Origin: a virus
Direction: 5' to 3' (one strand)
DNA: 64,000 nucleotides
IMG/VR virus record: IMGVR_UViG_3300046777_002497
Coordinates: 1 to 64,000 of that record
A program made the position numbers and the translations under genes. This document shows, piece after piece, positions 1 to 7,778 of this stretch (positions are counted from its first letter, which is position 1; every line of letters begins with the position of its first letter). A model generated the notes under the pieces. That model did no database searches. It was not told the origin of the DNA and was given only the letters and a program-made list of their open reading frames with translations.

Positions 1-322
1 GCCAATAATGAATAGCAATTTCTTCGTTTGGTAACAGTTCAAAACGCCCTTCTCTTCCATTGATTGTTGCTCGCGCAGAATCACCAGGCGTTACGCCAGA
101 AAGCGTAAGTGGAGAAGTGAGACGACCTTCCATGTAAACGGCCGTCTGATCTGCGCCAAGCAAGTAATCATACTGAGGATTACGCTTTTGTCTCAACGTT
201 GCGTAGTAAGTAACGCCAGTTGCAACGGCCACGTAATTACCCGTTTCGCTATCAAGTGCATAGCCTGAAGCCACCGACCATACCAGTGTGGAATTGGCAA
301 GTGGCTCTAGGAAATTGCTCAT
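1..322 (-). CDS. putative head completion/neck protein (3' part outside window)
   Basis: An ATG at 322 opens a frame that stays open to the window edge, about 107 codons beginning MSNFLEPLANS. The start overlaps the stop of the preceding gene as ATGA, a normal phage coupling. The visible part looks rich in beta strands and has no cysteine or recognisable catalytic motif. Its place after the capsid gene and a DUF4054-like gene suggests a head completion or neck component; this is inferred from gene order, not from sequence recognition. The C-terminus lies beyond the window. Confidence 0.6.
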   Translation of the reverse strand, partial: MSNFLEPLANSTLVWSVASGYALDSETGNYVAVATGVTYYATLRQKRNPQYDYLLGADQTAVYMEGRLTSPLTLSGVTPGDSARATINGREGRFELLPNEEIAIHYW

Positions 323-630
323 ACAACGAAACCAACAGAAGAGGAAGGAAGAAGATTCAGCATACGCTTGAACTCTTGACCATATTGAGTGGCATCTAGC
401 CCCTCGCCATAAACCTTGCCTTCAGTGGCACCAATTTGAATGCCCATTTGTGCAAGTTGAATAGCAATGATATGAGCAGCAAGAAACTTAACTGCCCTAT
501 CAGTTTGCTCTCCAAATACATCTGCAGAGGCATCGTAAGTGGCTTCAGAAATGGCGCCGTTTACAATGCCCGATGGATGAGGAGTGAATTCAGGGAAGCG
601 CTCAAGAAAACTCGCATAAGTGACTGCCAT
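319..630 (-). CDS. DUF4054-like head-tail connector protein
   Basis: The product has 103 residues. The N-terminus (MAVTYASFLERFPEF) followed by helices resembles the small DUF4054 proteins that siphoviruses encode just after the capsid gene. These are thought to be head-tail adaptor or completion proteins. The gene is two bases downstream of its neighbour and overlaps the next gene by four bases, so the three are probably co-translated. The family call rests on the N-terminal pattern, size and position; another small connector fold is possible. Confidence 0.55.
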   Translation of the reverse strand: MAVTYASFLERFPEFTPHPSGIVNGAISEATYDASADVFGEQTDRAVKFLAAHIIAIQLAQMGIQIGATEGKVYGEGLDATQYGQEFKRMLNLLPSSSVGFVV

Positions 631-632
631 AA

Positions 633-1019
633 TCAGGCCTTCCCAATACGAATGTTTTCAATGCGCTTATTAATGGCATTGCGTACGCGCACGCGACCTT
701 CAATCTTTTTCCAGCCATTCAACTGATCCGGGTCATGAATGAGTTCAATCATGCGGATAGCTTCTACCAATGGCATTTGAGAAAGCGTTTGCACATCCTG
801 AGGAATGTCTTCCACCATGATCTGTTCACGCACTTCTTCGATGGCTCCAATGTTCATAAGACGTTTGACTGCCTTATTTTCGCGAGCTACTTTCCATTGA
901 TGCTCTGGAATATCTTGATTAAGGCCAGGCGTGAGCTGAATCAAGCCTGTTTGCGTAATAATGCCAAACCCGCCTTCACGGGGCGGGTTCTCAAGTTCGG
1001 GACGATAAGCAATGAGCAT
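633..1019 (-). CDS. unknown protein of the head module
   Basis: The product has 128 residues, begins MLIAYRPELENPP and is moderately basic, with a predicted helical second half. I do not recognise a family. It sits between the major capsid gene and the DUF4054-like gene on the same strand, so it is probably a virion or capsid-maturation component. A short gap with no strong Shine-Dalgarno sequence precedes it. Confidence 0.6.
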   Translation of the reverse strand: MLIAYRPELENPPREGGFGIITQTGLIQLTPGLNQDIPEHQWKVARENKAVKRLMNIGAIEEVREQIMVEDIPQDVQTLSQMPLVEAIRMIELIHDPDQLNGWKKIEGRVRVRNAINKRIENIRIGKA

Positions 1020-1074
1020 TGTTCAAAAGAAACAATTGTCCATAGCTTAACGCCCCTCTCTTGACTAACTATCC

Positions 1075-1983
1075 TCAGCTCGAAGCTTGAACGTAGATAA
1101 CGCTCTTGGGATAGTACAGAGCCACGCCACCCACACGAGCATGAGCGGGAACAATGAACTCAAGACCGCGCTGTTGGGGCGGGAAGAGTTCTAGCGGCTG
1201 AGGAATGTGCAGTTGCACTTTCTCAGGATCACGCTTGTACACAACCATGCGGTTGGTATTCAGCACGCTGTTATCGGCATCCAGTTGGTTGATAGGCTCA
1301 ACGTTACGGATGTAGGGGTTGGTGCGCAGGAAGTATTCCAGCACGGTCACGTCCGAAGAGTCGGAGTTGCGAGTGGTGCTCACCTTGTTATAGTCCTCAT
1401 AGGCCATGAGGATGGTGTCGGGCTGCTCCTTCATCTTGGAACCGTTGATAATGGCGGTCACGCCATAGTTCAGCAGCTCAAGCATTTCCTGAGCAGTGGT
1501 GCCGCTACCGGTGAACCACTTATCAGCAGCAACAACGTCAACAGTGGAGTTGTTGAAGAAACCAGACAGGCCCACGGTGCTCTCACCGAACAGAGCCACT
1601 TCTTCCACTTTCTCCTCATAGGCACGACGCACGGCAGCAGCACGACGCTGTTCCAGAGCGATGTTGGCCATTTGAGCAGCACGCAGTTCCTGCACGGTGT
1701 AACCGAAAGAACCACCGAAAGAGCGGATGTTAATGCTCTTCTCAACTTGGCTGATGTCGGCGCGGGGCAGATCATCAGCAGCATCAGCAATCAGCTTGAA
1801 CTCACCAGTGGAGTCCATGATGCGATAGGTGAAGGTCTGGGCACCAGGACCAGCTTCGCTAGTAACAGGCAGAATGGTCGGATATTTAATATCCGCATAC
1901 TGCACTTCAAACACTTGGGGGCGGATGTACTCAAGCTGACGCTCAAGGAACAGACCCGCGTCATCCATACGGAATTCAGACAT
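1075..1983 (-). CDS. major capsid protein (DUF2184-like)
   Basis: The product has 302 residues, typical of the HK97-fold subgroup annotated DUF2184. Characteristic stretches are the N-terminal helix, 'QTFTYRIMDSTGEFKLIADA', a 'RSFGGSFGYTVQELRAAQ' segment, the long E-rich helix around 110-130, and a C-terminal strand ending in YPKSVIYVQ. A strong Shine-Dalgarno (AGGAGG) lies before the ATG at 1983, as expected for a very abundant protein. It follows the protease-scaffold and decoration genes in the standard order. Codons look more selected than in the small-gene regions. The capsid function is secure; the exact subfamily less so. Confidence 0.88.
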   Translation of the reverse strand: MSEFRMDDAGLFLERQLEYIRPQVFEVQYADIKYPTILPVTSEAGPGAQTFTYRIMDSTGEFKLIADAADDLPRADISQVEKSINIRSFGGSFGYTVQELRAAQMANIALEQRRAAAVRRAYEEKVEEVALFGESTVGLSGFFNNSTVDVVAADKWFTGSGTTAQEMLELLNYGVTAIINGSKMKEQPDTILMAYEDYNKVSTTRNSDSSDVTVLEYFLRTNPYIRNVEPINQLDADNSVLNTNRMVVYKRDPEKVQLHIPQPLELFPPQQRGLEFIVPAHARVGGVALYYPKSVIYVQASS

Positions 1984-1998
1984 TGTTAGGGCCTCCTA

Positions 1999-2559
1999 TC
2001 AAGAATCAGCGGAAAGAGTAAAGCTGGGGCCATTCAGCTCCAGAATTGCAAGACCGCTGCCAGTAGTCGAAGTCAGGAAACGAGCGCCTGCAAGGCGAAC
2101 GGTTTTGCCAGAGGCAAAAGCATGAGAGAATTGACCAGCCTTGCCAGTGCCGCTAGCGGAATACAGCACACGAACAGGCGAAGTGGGCGAAACGGCGCCA
2201 GTCACATAAACGGCGACTGCACCCTCATTGGCAACGTTCAGCACTTGCTGATTCTTCACGCCAGGACGGCTGTTGGAATCAAGGGCAGTTTCGTCAACGT
2301 AGGTGAGAACGTTCACGCCTTGAACAGTGTCAGAAGCGCCAGAAATGGTAGCAGCGGAATTAGCGGCCGTGCCAGCGGTGTTGTATACAACCACATTGCC
2401 GAAAGGCAGCACAGCGCCGGTTTCATTGACATAGGTGCCAATGGTGTTGTCGCGGATGTCAGACAGTTGACCTTCCAGCAGTGCATTGTGCTCAAGAGCG
2501 TAGCTCTGTTGCACGCCACCAGCGGAGGCGGTGCCCGAAGCAGAGAAAGTTACGGCCAT
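1999..2559 (-). CDS. capsid decoration protein (DUF2190-like)
   Basis: The product has 186 residues, is rich in Ala, Gly, Ser, Thr and Val, and looks all-beta. The N-terminal part (PFGNVVVYNTAGTA, then a GVNVLTYVDE segment) fits the DUF2190-type capsid stabilisation proteins encoded between the prohead protease and the capsid protein in many siphoviruses. A strong AAGGAGG ribosome site precedes the ATG. It probably binds the outer capsid surface. The assignment relies on composition, size and gene order. Confidence 0.65.
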   Translation of the reverse strand: MAVTFSASGTASAGGVQQSYALEHNALLEGQLSDIRDNTIGTYVNETGAVLPFGNVVVYNTAGTAANSAATISGASDTVQGVNVLTYVDETALDSNSRPGVKNQQVLNVANEGAVAVYVTGAVSPTSPVRVLYSASGTGKAGQFSHAFASGKTVRLAGARFLTSTTGSGLAILELNGPSFTLSADS

Positions 2560-2561
2560 AA

Positions 2562-3179
2562 TTACTTAGCCTCCTTGGAGATGGAAAGGGGCTTCTTCCA
2601 AGCATTCTGCAGCATGTCCATGTAGGCGGAGGGCGCAGAAACAGGAGAAGCAATGGAAGCTACGGCTTTACGCAGCTCATCGGTGGTGGCAGAGTCAGAA
2701 CGACCCTCAGAGAGAGTGTCGAACATTGCCTGCACGTAGTCATCGCTCTTCTCAGAAAGATCAAGCTCATCACCACGCACTGCCTTGATGGAATCAACCA
2801 TCACTTCGCGAGCAGTTTTGCCGGCGAATGCATAGGCACTATCGAGAACAGGCTTGGCCTTCTCGATGAGAGCCACACGCTCTTCAACCATGGAGTCAAG
2901 GTTGATTTCTTGAGCGGCGGCCAGTTCGGTCTTCAGTTCTTCGATTTGCTCAGCCAAAGCATCAGCACGACCCTCAGCGGAATCGCACTTGCCCTTCATC
3001 TCTTTTTCCATTGCATCCATTTCGGACTTCATGGAATCAGCGGCGGCTTGCAGCTCGTCGTACTTTTTCTTCATGTCCTCGAAGGACATCTTGGCGTCTT
3101 CGCGTTCTTTAGTGATCGCAAGAGCAACGCTCTCCGTCACTTCAAACTCGGCGCCATCAAAATTGACTTTGGCAGTCAT
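2562..3179 (-). CDS. nested in-frame scaffolding protein (internal start)
   Basis: Inside the protease-scaffold gene, an in-frame ATG at 3179 (MTAKVNFDGAEFEV) is preceded by a perfect GGAGGAG Shine-Dalgarno at 3188-3194, eight bases upstream. It would give a 205-residue protein holding only the coiled-coil scaffold part. This is the arrangement of lambda C and Nu3, where the scaffold is made separately in excess. The ribosome site is as strong as those of the capsid and decoration genes. That it is used is an inference. Confidence 0.6.
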   Translation of the reverse strand: MTAKVNFDGAEFEVTESVALAITKEREDAKMSFEDMKKKYDELQAAADSMKSEMDAMEKEMKGKCDSAEGRADALAEQIEELKTELAAAQEINLDSMVEERVALIEKAKPVLDSAYAFAGKTAREVMVDSIKAVRGDELDLSEKSDDYVQAMFDTLSEGRSDSATTDELRKAVASIASPVSAPSAYMDMLQNAWKKPLSISKEAK

Positions 3180-3761
3180 TAGATGGTCTCCTCCGTTAGA
3201 GATCAAAGATGGGTCAGCAGCATCTTGGCGATCAAGATGGAGCTTCACTTGCGGGCCTGCGCGGCCCCGGCGGACAACAGCGATGTGATTGCCGATGATT
3301 TCCTTTTGGACGCCATCGTAATGTTCGCCGTTTTCTGTAACGCCAGGCGTAGGATCATAATTCACCCTATAGCCCGCGCTTACCTCACGAGCATCGCCTT
3401 TCATGATGCGCTTGATGGTGTCTTCGTCAGTGATGGTCATCACTGCCTTGACGAAACCATTGTCGTACACCACTTCAGTGCCACTAAAGCCCACTTGATA
3501 GTCTTTAGTATTCTCGGAATCGAGAAGCACAGGCGGATGCTCTGAAGTGATGGCCTTGCCCGCAAACGAAGCAAGACTATCGGGAGACGCCACTTCTGTT
3601 TCAGGACGATATTCGCGACGAATGGAACCATCACTATCTGTGTAGTGTTGGATGCCAGTGCGCGCGATAGAAGCCCATGCCCGAAGATAACCTTCCGGCG
3701 TGAGTTCGTATTTCTCGATAGGAGAGAAATCGTATCGGCAGGAAATGGTGCTCATATTCAT
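2562..3761 (-). CDS. prohead protease fused to scaffold (DUF2213-like)
   Basis: The product has 399 residues. Residues 1 to about 185 resemble DUF2213 proteins (N-terminal 'YLRAWASIARTGIQHY', then 'REVSAGYRV' and 'GNHIAVVRRGRAGP'), which act as prohead protease domains. Residues 215-310 are an acidic and lysine-rich coiled coil typical of scaffolding proteins. Two ATGs (3761 and 3755) are possible starts. The gene lies upstream of decoration and capsid genes. It probably guides capsid assembly and then cleaves itself and the scaffold. An internal translation start is described separately. Confidence 0.8.
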   Translation of the reverse strand: MNMSTISCRYDFSPIEKYELTPEGYLRAWASIARTGIQHYTDSDGSIRREYRPETEVASPDSLASFAGKAITSEHPPVLLDSENTKDYQVGFSGTEVVYDNGFVKAVMTITDEDTIKRIMKGDAREVSAGYRVNYDPTPGVTENGEHYDGVQKEIIGNHIAVVRRGRAGPQVKLHLDRQDAADPSLISNGGDHLMTAKVNFDGAEFEVTESVALAITKEREDAKMSFEDMKKKYDELQAAADSMKSEMDAMEKEMKGKCDSAEGRADALAEQIEELKTELAAAQEINLDSMVEERVALIEKAKPVLDSAYAFAGKTAREVMVDSIKAVRGDELDLSEKSDDYVQAMFDTLSEGRSDSATTDELRKAVASIASPVSAPSAYMDMLQNAWKKPLSISKEAK

Positions 3762-3823
3762 ACTTTATCAAGAAGCAAATGTTATACTTTATGAGCTTAT
3801 GCAAAACGGAATAAATTCTTGTG
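3762..3823. promoter_or_regulatory. divergent control region of head operon and XRE regulator
   Basis: This is the short gap between the minus-strand protease gene and the plus-strand regulator. It is AT-rich and holds a direct repeat, ATACTTTATCA near 3767 and ATACTTTATGA near 3786. The TATACT inside the second copy could be a -10 box for the regulator. The repeat is a candidate operator for the neighbouring XRE protein, but this is inferred from position only. Confidence 0.4.
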
Positions 3824-4099
3824 ATGTTCTTGGCACGTAGCACGACAGACGCTCTTAAACTTCCCCACCAGGAAGCACGTATTCTTATTGCAAGTCGCAT
3901 TAAAGAAGCCCGGCTTAATGCCGGGCTCACTCAACATGACGTGGCAAAAGAACTGCACATCAGTCAAAGTTCTTATTGCCGCATTGAAAAAGGCACTGCT
4001 CCGCCAGATTGCGTGCAAATTCGCACGCTTAGTGGCCTCTATGGAATCAGTGTGCTGTGGTTAATGGGTTACCCATCGTTCGTTGCAAAGATTAGTTGA
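3824..4099 (+). CDS. XRE/Cro-CI-type helix-turn-helix regulator
   Basis: The product has 91 residues from the ATG at 3824 (a GTG lies one codon earlier). Residues 25-75 form an HTH_3 domain: 'RIKEARLNAGLTQHDVAKEL', then 'ISQSSYCRIEKGTAPPD'. There is no C-terminal dimerisation or peptidase domain, so it is a Cro-like stand-alone DNA-binding protein. It is the only plus-strand gene in the left 7 kb and is divergent from the protease-scaffold gene. It probably regulates itself and the head genes. Its targets are unknown. Confidence 0.8.
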   Translation: MFLARSTTDALKLPHQEARILIASRIKEARLNAGLTQHDVAKELHISQSSYCRIEKGTAPPDCVQIRTLSGLYGISVLWLMGYPSFVAKIS

Positions 4100-4104
4100 A
4101 TTCT

Positions 4105-4123
4105 TGATAACAGGCATTTATCA
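4105..4123. promoter_or_regulatory. inverted repeat TGATAA-N7-TTATCA
   Basis: A perfect 6-bp inverted repeat lies just after the regulator gene, in the gap between it and a convergent minus-strand gene. The half-site TTATCA also occurs at 3772 in the divergent control region. It may be a regulator operator or a weak hairpin; it lacks a T-run on the plus strand. Confidence 0.35.
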
Positions 4124-4136
4124 GGAAAACAAATAA

Positions 4137-4448
4137 TCAATCCTCGTCGTCATCATCGTCCTGCAAGTCGAGAAGCTGGTCTTCAATGCCGCTCATCACG
4201 TAGGATTTCGCAATGGCTTCAGCCTCAAAGACAAGCATTTTGATGGGCGTAAAATGCTCATCTGGCTTTTCGTAGTGATTCTCCACGAAAATATGCGTTT
4301 CCTCTAAGCGGCCATTCTTGAAATGCTGCTGCTCAACAAGTCGCCAGAGGGAAGTATTGCGATGTTCGTGCGCCGACAAAATAGCCAGAGCTTTCATCAC
4401 GCCAATACCTTCATCATCTTCTTCAATGACGCGCACGTATTCGCTCAT
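4137..4448 (-). CDS. acidic-tailed protein of unknown function
   Basis: The product has 103 residues and ends in a run of acidic residues (DLQDDDDDED). I recognise no family. Its start overlaps the stop of the upstream gene by four bases, so it is translationally coupled. The polyacidic tail could bind a basic partner such as the basic proteins encoded just upstream, but that is speculation. Confidence 0.55.
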   Translation of the reverse strand: MSEYVRVIEEDDEGIGVMKALAILSAHEHRNTSLWRLVEQQHFKNGRLEETHIFVENHYEKPDEHFTPIKMLVFEAEAIAKSYVMSGIEDQLLDLQDDDDDED

Positions 4449-4810
4449 GAGTCTTTCTTGCGACTTTCCACCATCTTAATAATGCGATTTGCCCATGCCC
4501 TACCAGCATCGCCGCCCCATAAATCCCATGAAATTTTTCCAGCATCATCTTCTCCGCCGCTCTTATTCTTTTCGTGGCGAGAGAAAAAGGCAGCCATACG
4601 CTTAATTGTCTCATAACTCACCTTCTCGCCATTGGCCAGACTTGTCGCACGAGCAACGCCACTGCCAATGCCCTGCTTGCCCGCTTCTTGCGTCGTCAAA
4701 CCTCCTTTCCCATGTTTCTTGCGTAGCTCTAGGCCACGACGGGCAGCAGATCGCACAGCGGCAGGAGGGGCAAAGCTTTCAGCATCGCCCCTCAGCGCTT
4801 TTTTCCACAA
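4445..4810 (-). CDS. basic phage-associated protein with GLELRKKHG...WDLWGGDAGRAWA motif
   Basis: The product has 121 residues. The pattern 'PPAAVRSAARRGLELRKKHG' followed by 'ETIKRMAAFFSRHE' and 'ISWDLWGGDAGRAWA' is a domain I know from many phage genomes. It often occurs in or beside portal, protease or structural proteins. Its role is not established. The neighbouring DUF6496-like gene and the DUF5872-like tail of the portal are small basic domains of the same kind. It overlaps the upstream gene by 19 bases. Confidence 0.65.
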   Translation of the reverse strand: MWKKALRGDAESFAPPAAVRSAARRGLELRKKHGKGGLTTQEAGKQGIGSGVARATSLANGEKVSYETIKRMAAFFSRHEKNKSGGEDDAGKISWDLWGGDAGRAWANRIIKMVESRKKDS

Positions 4811-5052
4811 GAGCCGTCCTCCATTTCCTCCTCCTCTTCCCCTTCTTTCTCCTCTTCTCCAATGAGAGTCATAAAATAATTATCCCAGTAGGCGTCACTC
4901 TTCCCTTGACGGCTCATGCCAGCTTCCGAAAGAGCAATGGCAATTGCACGCTTTCTGTCTTTAATTTTTTCGCCACTGCTGCTTTTAAGCGTACCAGCCT
5001 TGAATTCGCGCAAGACACGCGCAACTTTTGCTTGCTTTTCTTTCGTAGTCAT
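4792..5052 (-). CDS. DUF6496-like basic protein with polyacidic tail
   Basis: The product has 86 residues from ATG 5052; an earlier start at 5070 is possible. Residues 1-50 match the small DUF6496 pattern: K-rich start, 'VLREFKAGTLKSSSG', then 'KDRKRAIAIALSEAG'. The C-terminus is a glutamate-rich tail ending in basic residues. The family is widespread in phages and plasmids and has no known function. It lies upstream of another small basic gene. Confidence 0.65.
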   Translation of the reverse strand: MTTKEKQAKVARVLREFKAGTLKSSSGEKIKDRKRAIAIALSEAGMSRQGKSDAYWDNYFMTLIGEEEKEGEEEEEMEDGSCGKKR

Positions 5053-5070
5053 GGTCCAAAGTAAGCGCAA

Positions 5071-5781
5071 TTAATTAATAAATCCTATCGGAGCCGTAGC
5101 AATTTTTACGCCCGGTAAAATTCTATCCCTACATAGGACCATACCAGTAATCAAGCGTTCAGCAATGAAAGCAATTGCACGCTTGTCGTAGCCTTCAATG
5201 GAAAGAAAATGCTCTTTGTTTTCACGCCAAATTGGGACAAGTCCAGCAAACAATGTTGTCATCAAGCGTAAATAAGACTGCCTGGGTCCGCGTGCCATAT
5301 TGCAGCCAATAAAGGAAGATTGCGCCCAAATTTTATCAATCTCCTCGCGCGTAAAAATCCATTCACCCTCGTCTGCTAATTTGCGAGTGATTACTGGCGC
5401 ATCAAAAGCAGAATGACCACCATAGAACTGCTGCTCAAGCGTGCAAGAAAACTGAGCAGGCTCTGGCACGTACAAAGTTTCTGGGCAATACCATTCAGCT
5501 TCCGGCTCTAACCAATTACGTCGATACTGCGCGTTACCAAGATTGGGCTCTTTTGCATTGTTAATCATCCAATGCACGCAAGAAAGTTCTCCCCAGCGAT
5601 TGTTGAACGGAGAAAGCGCAGCATTTTCATCGTCAAAAACGTAGCCTTCGGCGCGAAGACTTTCGCGCTCTTCCTTGCTCAGCGCGTGGCTTCCTCCCAT
5701 AATTGGAACAATGCGAGACTTAGCCGTGTACCGCACCTTCTCCCCTGGAATGCACACGGCATAAATGGTGCTATCAACCAT
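5071..5781 (-). CDS. DUF4422-like putative glycosyltransferase
   Basis: The product has 236 residues from MVDSTIYAVCIPGE. The order IYAV...IVPIMGGSHA, 'SPFNNRWGELSCVHWMINN' and 'LGNAQYRRNW' matches DUF4422 proteins, which occur in polysaccharide and capsule gene clusters and are presumed glycosyltransferases. It overlaps the next sugar gene by eight bases. It probably modifies virion proteins or host surface sugars together with the neighbouring transferases; donor and acceptor are unknown. Confidence 0.7.
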   Translation of the reverse strand: MVDSTIYAVCIPGEKVRYTAKSRIVPIMGGSHALSKEERESLRAEGYVFDDENAALSPFNNRWGELSCVHWMINNAKEPNLGNAQYRRNWLEPEAEWYCPETLYVPEPAQFSCTLEQQFYGGHSAFDAPVITRKLADEGEWIFTREEIDKIWAQSSFIGCNMARGPRQSYLRLMTTLFAGLVPIWRENKEHFLSIEGYDKRAIAFIAERLITGMVLCRDRILPGVKIATAPIGFIN

Positions 5782-6490
5782 CGCCATACACCTTGCGGGC
5801 TTGCCACAGCTCATTGTAATTGTTGACGCCTTTAGCGCCAAGCCCTGTCAAGTCGCCACCCCCAGCAGGCTTACTCCATGCCATGATCGTGCCATCGGGA
5901 AGAACAAAGGCCCTGTTCTTCTGACCATGGGTGGGCGTTAGCTCAAGGTAGTCGCCATAGATAAAATCGGCTTGACTGCCATTTGCTGCCAAAGCTTTTC
6001 CAAGCAGCGTGGGACCAGTGGGGCACAATGGAGTGATGCCATAGTATTGTTCAATGCAATTTGCCACGATCATTTCAATGGCAGTTTGTAGCGCAGGGTT
6101 ATCTGGCTGAGAATAAAGCACAGTCGTAGCACATGCCCAGCTTGTATAACTGAAGCGCTGAATATCACGAAATGCCAAGAACTTAATTCGTGGTCCAAGA
6201 TACACGGCATTAAAAGCCCTTACGCCAATATCAAAGTACCAACCACCAAGCTTGTTCAATAAGCAGAATCGACCGAGATCTGCTTTATAAGAGAAAGGCT
6301 TGAGCGTGTCATACGCCCAGACCACTTCTTCTCCATAGTTATCAGCGATGAAAGAACGTAGTTCCTCGTTGCTATAAATCTTATGCTCTGCATCTGGAAA
6401 GCAGGCATCAATGGTGCCAGTGGCATGCTTCAGAAAAGGACTAAGCTCTTCCGATGGATCGTTAGACAGAAAGATTTGAGAGATGTGCAT
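5774..6490 (-). CDS. DXD-type glycosyltransferase (Gly_transf_sug-like)
   Basis: The product has 238 residues. Residues about 60-95 carry the signature of sugar-binding DXD glycosyltransferases (OCH1-like): 'KPFSYKADLGRFCLLNKLGG' followed by WYFDIGV. In most members the last element reads YxDxD; here the second Asp is a Gly, so metal binding may be altered. 'PTGPTLLGKAL' is also typical. It sits between two other sugar genes and is probably in one operon with them. Confidence 0.75.
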   Translation of the reverse strand: MHISQIFLSNDPSEELSPFLKHATGTIDACFPDAEHKIYSNEELRSFIADNYGEEVVWAYDTLKPFSYKADLGRFCLLNKLGGWYFDIGVRAFNAVYLGPRIKFLAFRDIQRFSYTSWACATTVLYSQPDNPALQTAIEMIVANCIEQYYGITPLCPTGPTLLGKALAANGSQADFIYGDYLELTPTHGQKNRAFVLPDGTIMAWSKPAGGGDLTGLGAKGVNNYNELWQARKVYGDG

Positions 6491-6492
6491 GA

Positions 6493-7716
6493 TTAAACAA
6501 TTTTTGCGGGAGTGCCAAAACCTTTAAATTCAGGAGCGGGCTGTTTTGTGTTAAGAGTGCGTTCCACCACGTCAAAAAGCTGCTGTTGAATATAAGGCCA
6601 AGTGAACGGTTCTTCGCGTAGACGCTTGTAGCACCATTGCCCATCCTTCTTTAGAGCACTGCGGTTTTCGTAGTAATAGGACAAGATTTCCGCAGCACTC
6701 TCAGGGTCAGGAAGCAGGCGCTCAAGACCATAATTCCGATCAGTCTCAGAGGCGTTGCATTGAATACGAGGCACTTCATCGAAGATCTCAGCCAGGCTTG
6801 TATGATCAGGTACAACTTGTGCCACGCCAACGGAACCATGCTCGCTATTGACTAGGCCCCACCCTTCACCGATGCAAGTGTTAATGCCAATATCAGCAGC
6901 GTTATACACCTTATTAAGCTGTTCGATGGTGAGGCAATTGTCTACGGAGAAATGGGGGCTTGTCAAGATAAGCTTGCTTGTTGCATCGAAACCTTCGTCA
7001 CGAGCGATGCGCTTAAACAAGGGGATGACTTCCCATCCCAAATCTTTGCTGCCCATGTTTAACCATAGACGTGCATCGTCTTTGTCCTTGGCAAATTTGA
7101 TGAACGCTTTCAGCGTGAGGTCAATTCGCTTGCGAGGCTGATTGCGATTGCCATTAAATACAATAAATACATCTTCTGGCACGCCAAGCTCTTTCCTGCA
7201 TTGTTGTTTGTCGAGCGGAAAGAATTTCTCGAAGTCAGTGCCATGGCCAATAATATCAACGGGCTTGTCGTAGCCCATCAAGCGCAGTTCTTTTTCGGCG
7301 AATTGCGTATAAGTGGCAAGACCGTCCCATTCTTCCATTTGAGCTTTCAGCTCCGGGAATAGACCGTAGGAATCAATGGGAGTGTAGACAAACCATTTGA
7401 AGCCCATCTTCTCCTTGAGCGGCTTCGCCTGTTGCCATAAATTGATCGCAATCCAAATATCGTTTGTCACCCACACCAGATCAGGCTTGACGGCTTGAAT
7501 AACGGACGAAATACGATGAGAGCCAAACGGATCTTGACCATGCGCCATTGCAGGCCACATTTTGCAATGCTGCTGCATTTCTGAGGGGTCGCCGTGCCAG
7601 TTGACTGCAAGTGCATGCACTTCATGCTCTTTGGCAAGAGCTGGAATGAGATATTCCGCCACTCTTCCAAACCCCGTTTGCACTCCAGTGTCACCGCAGT
7701 AAAGAATACGTGCCAT
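6493..7716 (-). CDS. GT4-like glycosyltransferase (GT-B fold)
   Basis: The product has 407 residues. The N-terminus 'MARILYCGDTGVQTGFGRVA' is a donor-domain-like Rossmann start. The C-terminal half has 'VFNGNRNQPRKRIDLTLKAF' and 'AADIGINTCIGEGWGLVNSE', the usual GT4 phosphate-binding and E-x7-E regions. It transfers a nucleotide-activated sugar; the acceptor is unknown. It is the first gene of the minus-strand sugar operon and diverges from two plus-strand sugar genes. Confidence 0.82.
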   Translation of the reverse strand: MARILYCGDTGVQTGFGRVAEYLIPALAKEHEVHALAVNWHGDPSEMQQHCKMWPAMAHGQDPFGSHRISSVIQAVKPDLVWVTNDIWIAINLWQQAKPLKEKMGFKWFVYTPIDSYGLFPELKAQMEEWDGLATYTQFAEKELRLMGYDKPVDIIGHGTDFEKFFPLDKQQCRKELGVPEDVFIVFNGNRNQPRKRIDLTLKAFIKFAKDKDDARLWLNMGSKDLGWEVIPLFKRIARDEGFDATSKLILTSPHFSVDNCLTIEQLNKVYNAADIGINTCIGEGWGLVNSEHGSVGVAQVVPDHTSLAEIFDEVPRIQCNASETDRNYGLERLLPDPESAAEILSYYYENRSALKKDGQWCYKRLREEPFTWPYIQQQLFDVVERTLNTKQPAPEFKGFGTPAKIV

Positions 7717-7778
7717 AACTGCCTATAAATCTTCGTCATCATAAACAGCTTCTATACTGACGGCACACGGGGAAAATC
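7717..7778. promoter_or_regulatory. divergent promoter region in sugar island
   Basis: This 62-bp gap lies between the GT4-like gene and the plus-strand glycosyltransferase. TATACT at about 7754 is a good -10 match for the plus strand, with no clear -35. A TTTATA at about 7728 on the other strand could serve the minus operon. Confidence 0.4.

Noticed and set aside
1207-1989. 260-codon open frame on the plus strand
   Set aside because: It lies exactly opposite the major capsid gene; its open frame is explained by the codon bias of that gene and the peptide has no recognisable features.
3634-4018. Minus-strand open frames opposite the XRE gene
   Set aside because: They cross the divergent control region and overlap the regulator gene antisense; the HTH frame is clearly the real one.
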